In this document: piece after piece, positions 1 through 6,906 of the stretch | Position numbering within the stretch: position 1 is the first letter of the stretch | Layout of the letters: each line of letters begins with the position of its first letter | Assembly (NCBI GenBank): GCA_965221855.1 | Contig: CBDCSV010000002.1 | Span: forward strand, 166,173 to 230,172 | Length of the DNA stretch: 64,000 nucleotides | Reading direction: 5' to 3' | DNA from: JAJDXO01 sp965221855 | Lineage (GTDB): Bacteria; Pseudomonadota; Alphaproteobacteria; Rhodospirillales; UBA2165 | Position numbers and translations under genes: made by a program | Notes under the pieces: generated by a model | The model's database searches: none | Seen by the model: only the letters and a program-made list of their open reading frames with translations | What the model was told of the DNA's origin: nothing

Positions 1-474
1 CTTCTGGTTCCGCTTGCTCTTGGCCCGGGCGTACTTTCTCTTTGCAGCTGCATTGGCGCCGCCGTAAAGCTTCCCGGCGGCCTTGCCGGCCCGGTATTTG
101 GCGCGGTCGGAAGCGCGGCGCTTCTCCAGGCACGGCCCGCAGGACGAGCGGCCGTCCGCGGCGGGGCGCTTGCCGCAGCGGGTGCAGACGCCCTCTGCCT
201 GGCGCGCCTTGACCTCGCGGCGGGAGCGCTCGCGTCCGTACTCGCGGGCGCGGTCGGGATTTCTCCGGGGGACCCCGGCCGCCCGCAACCGGGCGTCGCG
301 GGCGCGGCTCGTCGCATTCCGTTTCTCGGCGCACGGCTCGCACACCGAGCGGTCCGGCGCGGGAGGTCTCTCGCCGCATCTGGGGCATTGGCCCGCCGCA
401 ATCCGCGCGGCCGTTCGGCGCGCGACGCGATCACGATCACGCTGTTTGCGAACTTCCTCGTTACGATAGGCCAC
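1..474 (-). CDS. Double zinc-ribbon, basic hypothetical protein (3' end outside window)
   Basis: This reading frame is open from a GTG at 474 to the window edge, giving at least 158 residues. A GGGAG-like ribosome binding site lies just upstream. Two repeated Cys4 clusters are visible: C30/C33 with C45/C48, and C97/C100 with C112/C115. Each has the form CxxCGxRP(x)n CxPC and is followed by a long Arg/Lys-rich, probably helical stretch. The pattern suggests a duplicated zinc ribbon that binds nucleic acid. I do not recognise the family. It lies downstream of another unknown gene (570-899) on the same strand in a patch with mobile-element debris, so an accessory (plasmid, phage or island) role is likely. 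The regular cysteine spacing makes coding likely despite the absence of the end. Confidence 0.6.
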   Translation of the reverse strand, partial: MAYRNEEVRKQRDRDRVARRTAARIAAGQCPRCGERPPAPDRSVCEPCAEKRNATSRARDARLRAAGVPRRNPDRAREYGRERSRREVKARQAEGVCTRCGKRPAADGRSSCGPCLEKRRASDRAKYRAGKAAGKLYGGANAAAKRKYARAKSKRNQK

Positions 475-569
475 GGGCGTTCTCCCTGTCGATATTGGAA
501 TCGGGATAGAGGACATCCCGCCGGCTGCCGGGGTTGGCGGGCCAGCCGGACGTCCGGTGGGGAAGGCGC

Positions 570-899
570 TCAGCCGCGCTGCTTGCGGTCGCAGAGAATG
601 CCTGCCGCGATGACCCCCCACGCCTGTCTGCCGCCTCGGGTCTTGAGGCCGGTGCAAATGATGATCTCGGTGCGGCCGGGACGCATCGCCTCGGCCTTCT
701 TGCGCGAGACCACCGTGCGCTTGACCTTGAGCCCGCCCTTCGCCGCGAGGGCCTCGGCGGGGGCGGGAACAATGTTGCCGTCCGCTCGGGCCTGAAACCG
801 CTCGACCACGAAACGGTCGTCGCCTTCGAGGCCGCCGCCGAAGAAATGAACCAAAAACGTGTCCGCCGTGTTGCCGGGCATCGCCATCGCTGCCGTCAT
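570..899 (-). CDS. Hypothetical protein, 109 aa
   Basis: The ATG at 899 is preceded by a clear GGAGG ribosome binding site, which supports this start. The protein is soluble, with a hydrophobic/aromatic N-terminal third, a basic centre (KVKRTVVSRKKAEAMRPGR) and a short strand-like segment EIIICTG. No family is recognised. It reads in the same direction as the zinc-ribbon gene that begins 96 bases downstream, so the two may be co-transcribed. Composition matches the surroundings. The call rests on the ribosome binding site and protein-like composition; function is unknown. Confidence 0.5.
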   Translation of the reverse strand: MTAAMAMPGNTADTFLVHFFGGGLEGDDRFVVERFQARADGNIVPAPAEALAAKGGLKVKRTVVSRKKAEAMRPGRTEIIICTGLKTRGGRQAWGVIAAGILCDRKQRG

Positions 900-1035
900 G
901 ATGTTGCCTCCGTCTCGCTTGATGATGGTGAACGGCGGCCGATGCCCTCCCGGGGCATCCGACCGCCGCCCCGCTCACGGCCAAACCTCTCCTCTTATTG
1001 GGGTACACGCAGTCAAGCGGAGAATCCGGTTGGGT

Positions 1036-1140
1036 TCAGTGCATGGCGGGGTTCCCTTCCGGGTTGGTGGTCCGCTCGGCGGTTGGCTTGTTTTGCAGCC
1101 AGGTCGAAACGCTCTTCGCATCGGTTGCGCTTGTGCGCAT
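1036..1140 (-). CDS. Possible 34-residue small protein
   Basis: A short frame starts with ATG at 1140, 6 bases after an AGAGG-type ribosome binding site, and encodes a hydrophilic peptide beginning MRTSATDAKSVSTWLQ. It lies about 140 bases upstream of the 570-899 gene on the same strand. Nothing else in the 900-1337 stretch looks coding. There is no recognised family, and it may be chance. Confidence 0.2.
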   Translation of the reverse strand: MRTSATDAKSVSTWLQNKPTAERTTNPEGNPAMH

Positions 1141-1337
1141 ACCCACCTCTTATCCGGGGGGCTTTCGGCGGCGGAGCGCCGAACCCTTCCCTCGATCCCG
1201 CTTGCTGCGGGCGCAGCGTTCCGGAGGCGGGGCCCATCTCCTGATCGGCGTCTTTCAGCCCAGAAGAGGTTCGGCCACACGCCACCCGGCCCAGCGCCGG
1301 CCGCGTCCGGCCGGCGTGGAACGATGCGGTTTCTGGG

Positions 1338-1565
1338 TCAGACGAGCTTGGCGCCGGCCGGCACCAGACCGGTTTCGGAGAACCGCCAGAGCGCGATAAG
1401 CAGCTTGCGGGCGAGCACCACGATCATCACCCGGCGCATGCCCCCGCGAGCCCCGGCGGTGCGCTCGTTGAACCACTTGCTGAGCGCGCTATCGGGCTGA
1501 TAGCGCAACCAGCGCCAAGCCATCTGGCGGAGAGCACTTGCTGTCGGTCCGGCCGCATCTTTGGA
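1338..1565 (-). pseudogene. C-terminal remnant of an IS110-family transposase
   Basis: The frame ending at 1338 encodes about 70 residues resembling the extreme C terminus of IS110-type (Transposase_20) enzymes. The hallmarks are AWRWLRYQPDSALSKWF, an Arg-rich turn, and VMIVVLARKLLIALWR followed by a short ETGLVPAG tail. The DEDD catalytic N-terminal domain and most of the C-terminal serine-bearing domain are missing. Upstream of about 1565 the translation no longer resembles the family. This is therefore a decayed fragment marking past insertion in this accessory patch. The family assignment comes from recall of the C-terminal pattern. Confidence 0.6.
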
Positions 1566-1605
1566 CCTCACACTGAAGACGCACATCCGGCGAGTGAGTT
1601 AGGCT

Positions 1606-1639
1606 GTCAATTGACGGGCGACAGGCGACACATTAGGAT
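1606..1639 (+). promoter_or_regulatory. Putative higBA promoter and operator
   Basis: A perfect 10-bp palindrome GTCAATTGAC (1606-1615) overlaps a -35-like TTGACG (1611-1616). After a 17-base spacer comes TAGGAT (1634-1639), a possible -10. A direct repeat of GCGACA lies at 1618-1623 and 1625-1630. If the -10 is real, transcription would start near 1646, the A of the toxin ATG, giving a leaderless mRNA. AGGA at 1635-1638 could instead be a ribosome binding site. HigA-type antitoxins usually repress their own promoter by binding such palindromes. Confidence 0.4.
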
Positions 1640-1645
1640 TTGCCC

Positions 1646-1924
1646 ATGATCATGTCGTTCAAGCATCGAGGGCTCAAGTCGCTTTACGATGGTCGAACGG
1701 CGCGGCGGGTGGCGCCGGAGCATGTCCGGAAGCTCCTGGATATTTTGGCCGTCCTCGACCGAAGCTCCGGGCCGGACGATGTTGATTTGCCGGGGCTCCG
1801 GCTCCATCCGCTCAAAGGCGGGCTGAAGGGCCACTATGCAGTCTCGGTCTCGGGCAATTGGCGAGTGACGTTTCGGTTCGAGGATGGGCAAGCGGTTGAC
1901 GTCGATTACGTCGACTACCATTGA
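1646..1924 (+). CDS. higB: HigB-type mRNA interferase toxin
   Basis: This is a 92-residue RelE/ParE-superfamily toxin. It opens MIMSFKHRGLKSLYDG, matching the HigB signature I(x)SFxHKGL, and keeps the family features LPGLRLHPLKG and YAVSVSGNWRVTFRF, ending in DVDYVDYH. HigB toxins cleave mRNA on the ribosome. The ATG at 1646 fits the usual HigB N terminus better than a longer TTG start. The antitoxin gene follows after 13 bases in the inverted (toxin-first) order typical of higBA. It lies next to a transposase remnant and a recombinase, as is common for stabilisation modules of mobile islands. Confidence 0.9.
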   Translation: MIMSFKHRGLKSLYDGRTARRVAPEHVRKLLDILAVLDRSSGPDDVDLPGLRLHPLKGGLKGHYAVSVSGNWRVTFRFEDGQAVDVDYVDYH

Positions 1925-1937
1925 TGAGGACAGAAGT

Positions 1938-2225
1938 ATGGCAATGCATAATCCTCCACATCCCGGCGGGATCGTTAGGCGCCAGTGTCTTGAACCTCTG
2001 GGCTTGTCCGTTACACGAGCGGCGGAAGGTCTTGGAGTGACCCGTCAGACCTTGTCTGATCTTGTGAATGAGAAGGCGGGAATCTCAACTGAGATGGCAA
2101 TCCGTCTATCCAAGGCATTCGGGTCAAAACCAGAGACTTGGCTTGGTATGCAGATGGCTTATGACCTTTGTCAGGCTCGCGAACGTACTGGCCAAATAAG
2201 TGTAGAGAAATTTGAGGCGGCCTAG
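1938..2225 (+). CDS. higA: HigA-type antitoxin, Xre-family HTH protein
   Basis: This is a 95-residue antitoxin. It opens with NPPHPGGIVRRQCLEPLGLSV, the hallmark of HigA proteins. A helix-turn-helix follows (about residues 24-60: TRAAEGLGVTRQTLSDLVN), then the RLSKAFGSKPETWLGMQ segment that is conserved in the family. It should bind and neutralise HigB and repress the operon. The start at 1938 follows a GAGGA-like ribosome binding site; an in-frame upstream extension overlapping higB is unlikely. The palindrome at 1606-1615 is a candidate operator. Confidence 0.92.
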   Translation: MAMHNPPHPGGIVRRQCLEPLGLSVTRAAEGLGVTRQTLSDLVNEKAGISTEMAIRLSKAFGSKPETWLGMQMAYDLCQARERTGQISVEKFEAA

Positions 2226-2348
2226 CACGAAGGCAGCCACGAAAATCCCAGGTTACAGCTGTCTGATGTCAACGCCCATGGGACAGATCGAGGGGTTTTC
2301 ATAACGGAGGATTTTTGGCTCATCGTAGAGACCCGCAGGGGAACGAAG

Positions 2349-2465
2349 ATGAGACAAAAATCCATGAGCAGGAACATGTCCGCCGAGCAGTTCAAAATAG
2401 CCGGCCCGCGCTCCGACTTCTTCCGCGCCTACCGAACGGCAAGGCGGAGGTATCGGCGAACATAA
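2349..2465 (+). CDS. Possible 38-residue basic peptide
   Basis: The ATG at 2349 follows an AGGGGAA ribosome-binding-like stretch. The peptide is hydrophilic and strongly basic at its C terminus (AYRTARRRYRRT). It lies in the 2226-2799 gap between higA and the integrase, where no larger gene is convincing. No family is recognised, and support is limited to the upstream sequence and codon composition. Confidence 0.25.
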   Translation: MRQKSMSRNMSAEQFKIAGPRSDFFRAYRTARRRYRRT

Positions 2466-2560
2466 CGTTGTGGGATGACAGCCGGGGCACCGCCTTAAAG
2501 GCCGGGGGGACATGGTTGACTCTACGCGGAACCAGTCCAGCCGCATAAATGGAGGAACCC

Positions 2561-2767
2561 ATGACGCTGTCGATGCTCCCCGTTCCGCGTCTCTCCGCAT
2601 GGCGTGGAAACAGGAACGCCTCAGCGGCGGGTGTCGAGGCGCGGCTCCGGGGGCGCGAATACGCGCTCCGAATTTACAAGCTGCCGAGGCACCGCCCGGA
2701 TGAACGCCTACGTCGAGGCCGTCGAACGGTCCGGCCGCGGGGCTGGGTTCCGGGGCGGGGATTCTAA
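2561..2767 (+). CDS. Possible 68-residue basic protein
   Basis: The ATG at 2561 is preceded by a strong GGAGGAA ribosome binding site at 2551. The product is Arg/Pro-rich and basic, with no recognisable motif. It ends 32 bases before the convergent integrase gene. It could be a small accessory protein or a chance frame in GC-rich DNA; the binding site is the only real support. Confidence 0.3.
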   Translation: MTLSMLPVPRLSAWRGNRNASAAGVEARLRGREYALRIYKLPRHRPDERLRRGRRTVRPRGWVPGRGF

Positions 2768-2799
2768 AGCGGCTCAGATCAATTGATTAAATATCGAAC

Positions 2800-4038
2800 T
2801 TAACATTTGATCAATTCATCGATGCGGTCGGCGACCCTCTGAGCCGCGTCGTGAAGCTGGTCCATGGTCCAGTCGGCGGCGTAGCCCTCGGTCACGTCCT
2901 GGGGCCGGGCGTGGTTGACCAGCCGCTTGGTCAGGCTCTGGGGCAGCATGAGATCGCGGTCGGCGACGGTGATGAAACAGTTGCGCAGCGCGTGGAACCA
3001 GAACTTCGCCCCGCCTTCCTCGCCGATGCGCGCGTTCAGGTGCTGCATGCCTGCGAGATGGCCGCTCCCGGACCCGGCATTGTCCGAGGGAAAGACCCAG
3101 CCCCGGCTTTTCTCGGGAAAGCGGTCCCGCTCGGCGAGGCGGCGTTCGAGGATGGCGGCGAGCTGGCGGGTGATGGGGAACGCAAGCGGCGCGCCGGTCT
3201 TGGTGTCCTCGATGCGGAGCTTCATCGCGGCCATGTCGACGCGCGCCCATTCGAGCCCGAATACTTCCGCCCGGCGCATGCCGGTATAGAGGCCGAAGCG
3301 GAATGCGTCGCGCGCGACCGGGTTGCGCACGCCCTTCTCGATGCCACGGTGCCAGCGCGGCAATATCTCGGCCGGCGGCTGGATGGTGCGCCGGCGTTGG
3401 CGATGGGGCCGCCCGCCCGCGGCGCGCCATTGGTCGACCGGGTTGTGCAGCCCCTCGAAATCGATGCATTGGCGGCGGTAGAGCACACCCAGCATCTTCA
3501 CCGCGTTGTTGGCCTGCACCCAGCCGGCCTGCTCGGTGAGGCGCTGAAAGCGCTGTTCCACGTCCTGGCGCCCGATGGTCTCGAGGGACCGGTCGAGCCA
3601 GTCCCCGAGGTCCCTGTGGATGGTGGCACGGTAGACGGCAAGCGTGCTGTCCTTTCGTGCCGGCCCGGCGGTGAGGTAGTCGTCGAAGGCCTCGCGCAGC
3701 GTGGGCACGGAACGGCTGCGGGCGCGGCTCGCGGCCGGATCCTCACCGGCGGCGACCTTGCCCAGCGTCTCCTGGGCCATGCGGCGCGCCTGATCGGCGG
3801 TCACCCGTCCGTGGCGTCCGAGGACGAGGCGCCGGTTGGCGGCCTTGCGCCCGCCGCCGTGGGCACGGTAGTTAACGAGGTAGGAGCGTACGCCCGAAGG
3901 CTGGACGCGAAGACCGAAGCCGGTCACCCGGTCGTCCCATGCGATGTAGGGCTTCTCGGCGGGTTTGAGGGCATCGACGTTGCGTTTGTTGAGGGTCATC
4001 TTGAGGTTGGCGGTTCGCTTGCCGGATTGTGTTGACAT
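2800..4038 (-). CDS. Tyrosine-type site-specific integrase
   Basis: A 412-residue tyrosine recombinase of the P4-like integrase group. Residues 14-100 form an arm-type DNA-binding domain (ALKPAEKPYIAWDDRVTGFGLRV). Residues 110-205 are the SAM-like core-binding domain, and 225-405 are the catalytic domain. The expected active-site set is visible: R255 (TGMRR), K280 (DTKTG), H349 and R352 (FHALRN), H376 (LVNHA) and nucleophile Y386 (EGYA). The gene appears intact. It sits between accessory genes on its left and ordinary chromosomal genes on its right, so it probably marks the boundary of an integrated island whose body lies to the left. No tRNA adjoins it and the att site is not evident. The ATG at 4038 follows a GAAAGG ribosome binding site. 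Confidence 0.92.
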   Translation of the reverse strand: MSTQSGKRTANLKMTLNKRNVDALKPAEKPYIAWDDRVTGFGLRVQPSGVRSYLVNYRAHGGGRKAANRRLVLGRHGRVTADQARRMAQETLGKVAAGEDPAASRARSRSVPTLREAFDDYLTAGPARKDSTLAVYRATIHRDLGDWLDRSLETIGRQDVEQRFQRLTEQAGWVQANNAVKMLGVLYRRQCIDFEGLHNPVDQWRAAGGRPHRQRRRTIQPPAEILPRWHRGIEKGVRNPVARDAFRFGLYTGMRRAEVFGLEWARVDMAAMKLRIEDTKTGAPLAFPITRQLAAILERRLAERDRFPEKSRGWVFPSDNAGSGSGHLAGMQHLNARIGEEGGAKFWFHALRNCFITVADRDLMLPQSLTKRLVNHARPQDVTEGYAADWTMDQLHDAAQRVADRIDELIKC

Positions 4039-4246
4039 ACAAAAACCTTTCGAAAAAACCGTCGAAAATCATCATATGGATCAACACATGAAAGTCAACC
4101 AGAGAGGCAGGGGGCGCAGCCGTGTCCGAGGAGGCTTAACGGGATTCCATGACAAACCGCTGAAATACATCATTTAATCGCAACGGCGCGCATCTCCGCG
4201 CAGGTAGGCGCAAGTTAACCATTGAAACGATCTATTTCAATAGTGT

Positions 4247-4308
4247 AGAGCCGATTCACATGGATTGTCGGCATCGCAAAGCGATTCCGACAAACCATGA
4301 TCGGCTCT
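4247..4308. repeat. 62-bp long palindromic intergenic element
   Basis: Outer arms AGAGCCGAT (4247-4255) and ATCGGCTCT (4300-4308) pair perfectly. Inner arms ATGGATTGTCGG and CCGACAAACCAT pair at 11 of 12 positions. The centre ATCGC-AAA-GCGAT is a perfect small hairpin. Together they form one nearly continuous cruciform or RNA hairpin between the integrase and the DUF6152 gene. It resembles the dispersed palindromes of alphaproteobacterial genomes; a non-autonomous mobile repeat is one explanation. Confidence 0.75.
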
Positions 4309-4334
4309 AGGGCGGACCGGCATCCGGCGAATTC

Positions 4335-4370
4335 AACGGCCTCTCCGGCGACGGGGAGGCCGTTTTCGTT
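4335..4370 (+). terminator. Hairpin with T-rich tail
   Basis: AACGGCCTC (4335-4343) pairs with GAGGCCGTT (4356-4364), with further pairing inside, and is followed by a TTTTCGTT tail. It is a plausible intrinsic terminator or structured leader upstream of the gene at 4440. The rest of 4039-4439 contains no gene that I can see. Confidence 0.45.
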
Positions 4371-4439
4371 CGTTAGAGTTTCATTGCGCCGTCACGCGAC
4401 TATGTGAAATCCTTGGGAAACCAAACGGGGAACAAGACC

Positions 4440-4811
4440 ATGCGCCGACTAGCCGCCACCACTTTCATCGCCGTCTTTCTTGCCGTCCAGGGCGCCGGCC
4501 CGGCCCTCGCCCATCACGGCTGGTCGTGGACCACCGGCGGCAACATCCAACTCACCGGCCTGATCAAGACGGTCAAGCTCGGCAACCCGCACGGCGTCCT
4601 GACCGTCGATGCCGAGGGCGAGATCTGGACCGTCGAAGTCGGACAGCCCTGGCGCAACGCCCGCGCCGGCCTCAGGCCGGGTGACCTGGCCGTAGGCGTC
4701 GAGGTGCGGATCATCGGTGAGCCGTCGTCCAACATTGAGGACAGGCTGTTGAAGGCCGAGGAGATATTCATCTCCGGCAAGAGATACGACCTCTATCCGG
4801 GCCGCGACTAG
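4440..4811 (+). CDS. DUF6152-like secreted protein
   Basis: A 123-residue protein with an N-terminal signal peptide (MRRLAATTFIAVFLAVQGAG, cleavage near PALA-HHG). The mature part starts with HHGWSW, followed by a small beta-rich OB-like domain with LTGLIKTVKLGNPHGVLTV. This matches the AHHGW...GxI...NPH pattern of the DUF6152 family, whose function is unknown. I chose ATG 4440 because a GGGGA binding site precedes it and it places the signal peptide at the N terminus. The membrane protein gene at 4826 starts 14 bases downstream, and the two often occur together, which suggests a shared envelope function, perhaps ligand or metal handling (inference). Confidence 0.75.
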   Translation: MRRLAATTFIAVFLAVQGAGPALAHHGWSWTTGGNIQLTGLIKTVKLGNPHGVLTVDAEGEIWTVEVGQPWRNARAGLRPGDLAVGVEVRIIGEPSSNIEDRLLKAEEIFISGKRYDLYPGRD

Positions 4812-4825
4812 CCTCGAGCGGCGCC

Positions 4826-5296
4826 TTGGAGGGATTTTTCGGATTTCTGGAGGCGCTGGCGCCTGTCCAGGCCCTCCGCTTTTCGCGCTGGGGCTACGCC
4901 GCGGTCAACACCGGCCACGTGCTGGCCATCGCGCTGCTGGTCGGCGGATCGGTTCCCTTGGCCCTGCGCCTGTTCGGATTCTGGCCGGCCGTCCCCCGCG
5001 CCGCCGTCGCCCGCCTATTGTCGGCGACCGCCGGCACGGGTTTGGGTCTGGCGCTCCTGACCGGCAGCCTGCTGTTCGCCACCCGGGCGACGGAGTACAC
5101 CGTCAATCCGGCTTTTCAGATCAAGATCGCCCTCGTAGCCCTCGGGGCGGTCTCCACCATCTGGGCCGTAAAGCGCCATGGGCGGGACATGGAGGGGGCG
5201 GGCGATGCCGCCGCGCGCCGGGCGGCGGCGATATCGCTGGTGTGCTGGGTCGGGGCGCTTGTCTCCGGCCGCCTGATCGCCTTCGTTCAGGGCTGA
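4826..5296 (+). CDS. Four-helix integral membrane protein (DUF6644-like)
   Basis: A 156-residue hydrophobic protein with about four membrane spans (near residues 26-48, 63-82, 98-115 and 134-153) and a conserved-looking NTGHVLAIALLVGGSVPLALRL in the first helix. The best start I see is TTG at 4826 and it lacks a strong binding site, so the exact N terminus is uncertain. It is co-directional with and 14 bases from the DUF6152-like gene. Histidines in the helices (H31, H117) could bind heme or metal, but that is speculation. The DUF6644 assignment is tentative. Confidence 0.6.
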   Translation: MEGFFGFLEALAPVQALRFSRWGYAAVNTGHVLAIALLVGGSVPLALRLFGFWPAVPRAAVARLLSATAGTGLGLALLTGSLLFATRATEYTVNPAFQIKIALVALGAVSTIWAVKRHGRDMEGAGDAAARRAAAISLVCWVGALVSGRLIAFVQG

Positions 5297-5374
5297 GGGC
5301 CGCAGCGCGCCCGCTCTTTTGCCTTCCCATTTCCGGTTCAAGGGCGTATGTCAGCGCCCCACAGGACGCATGAC

Positions 5375-6325
5375 ATGACGGCAAGGATTTTCATCGACGG
5401 CGAGGCGGGGACCACCGGCCTTGAGATCGCCGAACGGCTCGGACCCCGGGGCGACCTCTCGCTCATCCGCCTGGATGACGCCGAGCGGAAGGACGCGGGC
5501 GCCCGGAAGGCGGCGCTCGCCGAAGCCGACGTCGCCATCCTCTGCCTGCCCGACGACGCGGCGCGGGAGGCGGTGGCGCTCGCCGATGAGAGCACCCGAA
5601 TCATCGACGCCTCGACGGCGCATCGGACGGCAGCGGGCTGGGTGTTCGGCTATCCCGAGCTAGAGGCCGGGCACGAAGCCAAGATCGCCGGCGCGCGGCT
5701 GGTGGCCAATCCCGGCTGCTACGCGCTGTCGTCCATCGCGCTGCTCCGGCCCCTGGTGGCGTCCGGGCTGATGCCGGCGGACTTTCCGGTGACCATCAAC
5801 GCGGTGTCCGGCTATTCGGGCGGCGGCAAGTCGCTGATCAGGCGGATGGAGGATGTCTCGGCGGACGATGCCATCCCGTCCGAGTTCTACGTCTACGGCC
5901 TCGGCCTCGAACATAAGCATGTGCCGGAAATCCAGGCCCACGGCCTGCTGGAGACCCGGCCCCTGTTCGTGCCGTCGGTGGGACGCTACCGGCAGGGGAT
6001 GATCGTCCAGGTGCCGCTGCAATTGGCGGCGCTGCCGGGGACGCCGTCGGTCGCCGATCTGCACGGCTGCTTGAGCGCCTGGTATTCGGGCCGCCGGTTC
6101 GTCACCGTCGCCGGGCCGGGGGACGCCGCGGAGCACGCGGCGCTCCTGGATCCGGAGGCCCTGAACGGCACCAACCATCTCAGGCTGTACGTCTTCGGCA
6201 ACGATACCCACGGCCACGCGGTGCTGGCCGCCCAGTCGGACAATCTCGGCAAGGGCGCGGCGGGAAGCGCGGTGCAGAACCTCAACATCATGCTGGGCCT
6301 CGCCGAGGAGACCGGCCTCGAATAG
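5375..6325 (+). CDS. argC: N-acetyl-gamma-glutamyl-phosphate reductase, type 2
   Basis: A 316-residue enzyme that reduces N-acetyl-gamma-glutamyl phosphate with NADPH in arginine synthesis. The N-terminal NADP fold starts TARIFIDGEAGTTGLEIAERL, as in the shorter type 2 (ArgC2) group. The catalytic cysteine lies in ANPGCYALSSIALLRP (near residue 117). The substrate-binding region includes SGYSGGGKSL and the dimer region EHKHVPEI. The ATG at 5375 matches the family N terminus, whereas an upstream start at 5348 would add residues not seen in homologues. A gamma-carbonic-anhydrase gene follows 23 bases downstream. Confidence 0.95.
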   Translation: MTARIFIDGEAGTTGLEIAERLGPRGDLSLIRLDDAERKDAGARKAALAEADVAILCLPDDAAREAVALADESTRIIDASTAHRTAAGWVFGYPELEAGHEAKIAGARLVANPGCYALSSIALLRPLVASGLMPADFPVTINAVSGYSGGGKSLIRRMEDVSADDAIPSEFYVYGLGLEHKHVPEIQAHGLLETRPLFVPSVGRYRQGMIVQVPLQLAALPGTPSVADLHGCLSAWYSGRRFVTVAGPGDAAEHAALLDPEALNGTNHLRLYVFGNDTHGHAVLAAQSDNLGKGAAGSAVQNLNIMLGLAEETGLE

Positions 6326-6348
6326 CGCGCCCCAACAAGGAGCGAGAC

Positions 6349-6903
6349 ATGACCGACTTCCAGGGAAACATCCTGCCCTACAACGGCAAATGGCCGAAGA
6401 TCGCCGATGACGTGTTCATCGCGCCGGGCGCCTCGGTGATCGGCGACGTGGAGATCGGCGCGGGATCGTCGGTATGGTTCAACTGCGTGCTGCGCGGCGA
6501 CGACAACCCGATCCGCATCGGCAAGCGGGTCAACGTCCAGGACGGCACGGTGATCCACGTCCACATCCAGACCCAGGGCACCTATATCGGCGACGACGTG
6601 ACCATCGGCCACATGGCGCTGCTCCATGCGTGCAACATCGCCGACAAGGCGTTCGTCGGCATGGGCTCCATCGTCCTCGACGAGGGGACGATCGAGACCC
6701 GCGGCATGCTCGCCGCCGGGGCCATGCTGACGCCCAGGAAGGTGGTCAAATCGGGGGAACTGTGGAGCGGCCGGCCCGCCAGGCTCATGCGCGAGCTATC
6801 GAAAGAAGAGATCGAGGGCTTCGACTGGTCGGTGGAGAGCTATTTCGAGCGCGGCCAGGAATATCTCAGGGACTTCACCGCCCTGAAGACGGCGGCGGAG
6901 TAG
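6349..6903 (+). CDS. Gamma-class carbonic anhydrase family protein
   Basis: A 184-residue left-handed beta-helix protein built from hexapeptide repeats (IGDVEIGAGSSVWFNCVLRGDDNPIRIG). Metal-ligand histidines are visible in VIHVHIQT and IGHMALLHAC, as in the CamH/YrdA/PaaY group. These trimeric zinc or iron proteins interconvert CO2 and bicarbonate or act as related hydrolases; activity cannot be decided from sequence. A GGAG ribosome binding site precedes ATG 6349. It probably shares a transcript with argC. It ends 3 bases before the convergent parE stop codon. Confidence 0.88.
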   Translation: MTDFQGNILPYNGKWPKIADDVFIAPGASVIGDVEIGAGSSVWFNCVLRGDDNPIRIGKRVNVQDGTVIHVHIQTQGTYIGDDVTIGHMALLHACNIADKAFVGMGSIVLDEGTIETRGMLAAGAMLTPRKVVKSGELWSGRPARLMRELSKEEIEGFDWSVESYFERGQEYLRDFTALKTAAE

Positions 6904-6906
6904 GCG

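Noticed and set aside
4404..4439. Upstream start of the DUF6152-like gene
   Set aside because: It would bury the signal peptide behind 12 polar residues; ATG 4440 has the better binding site.
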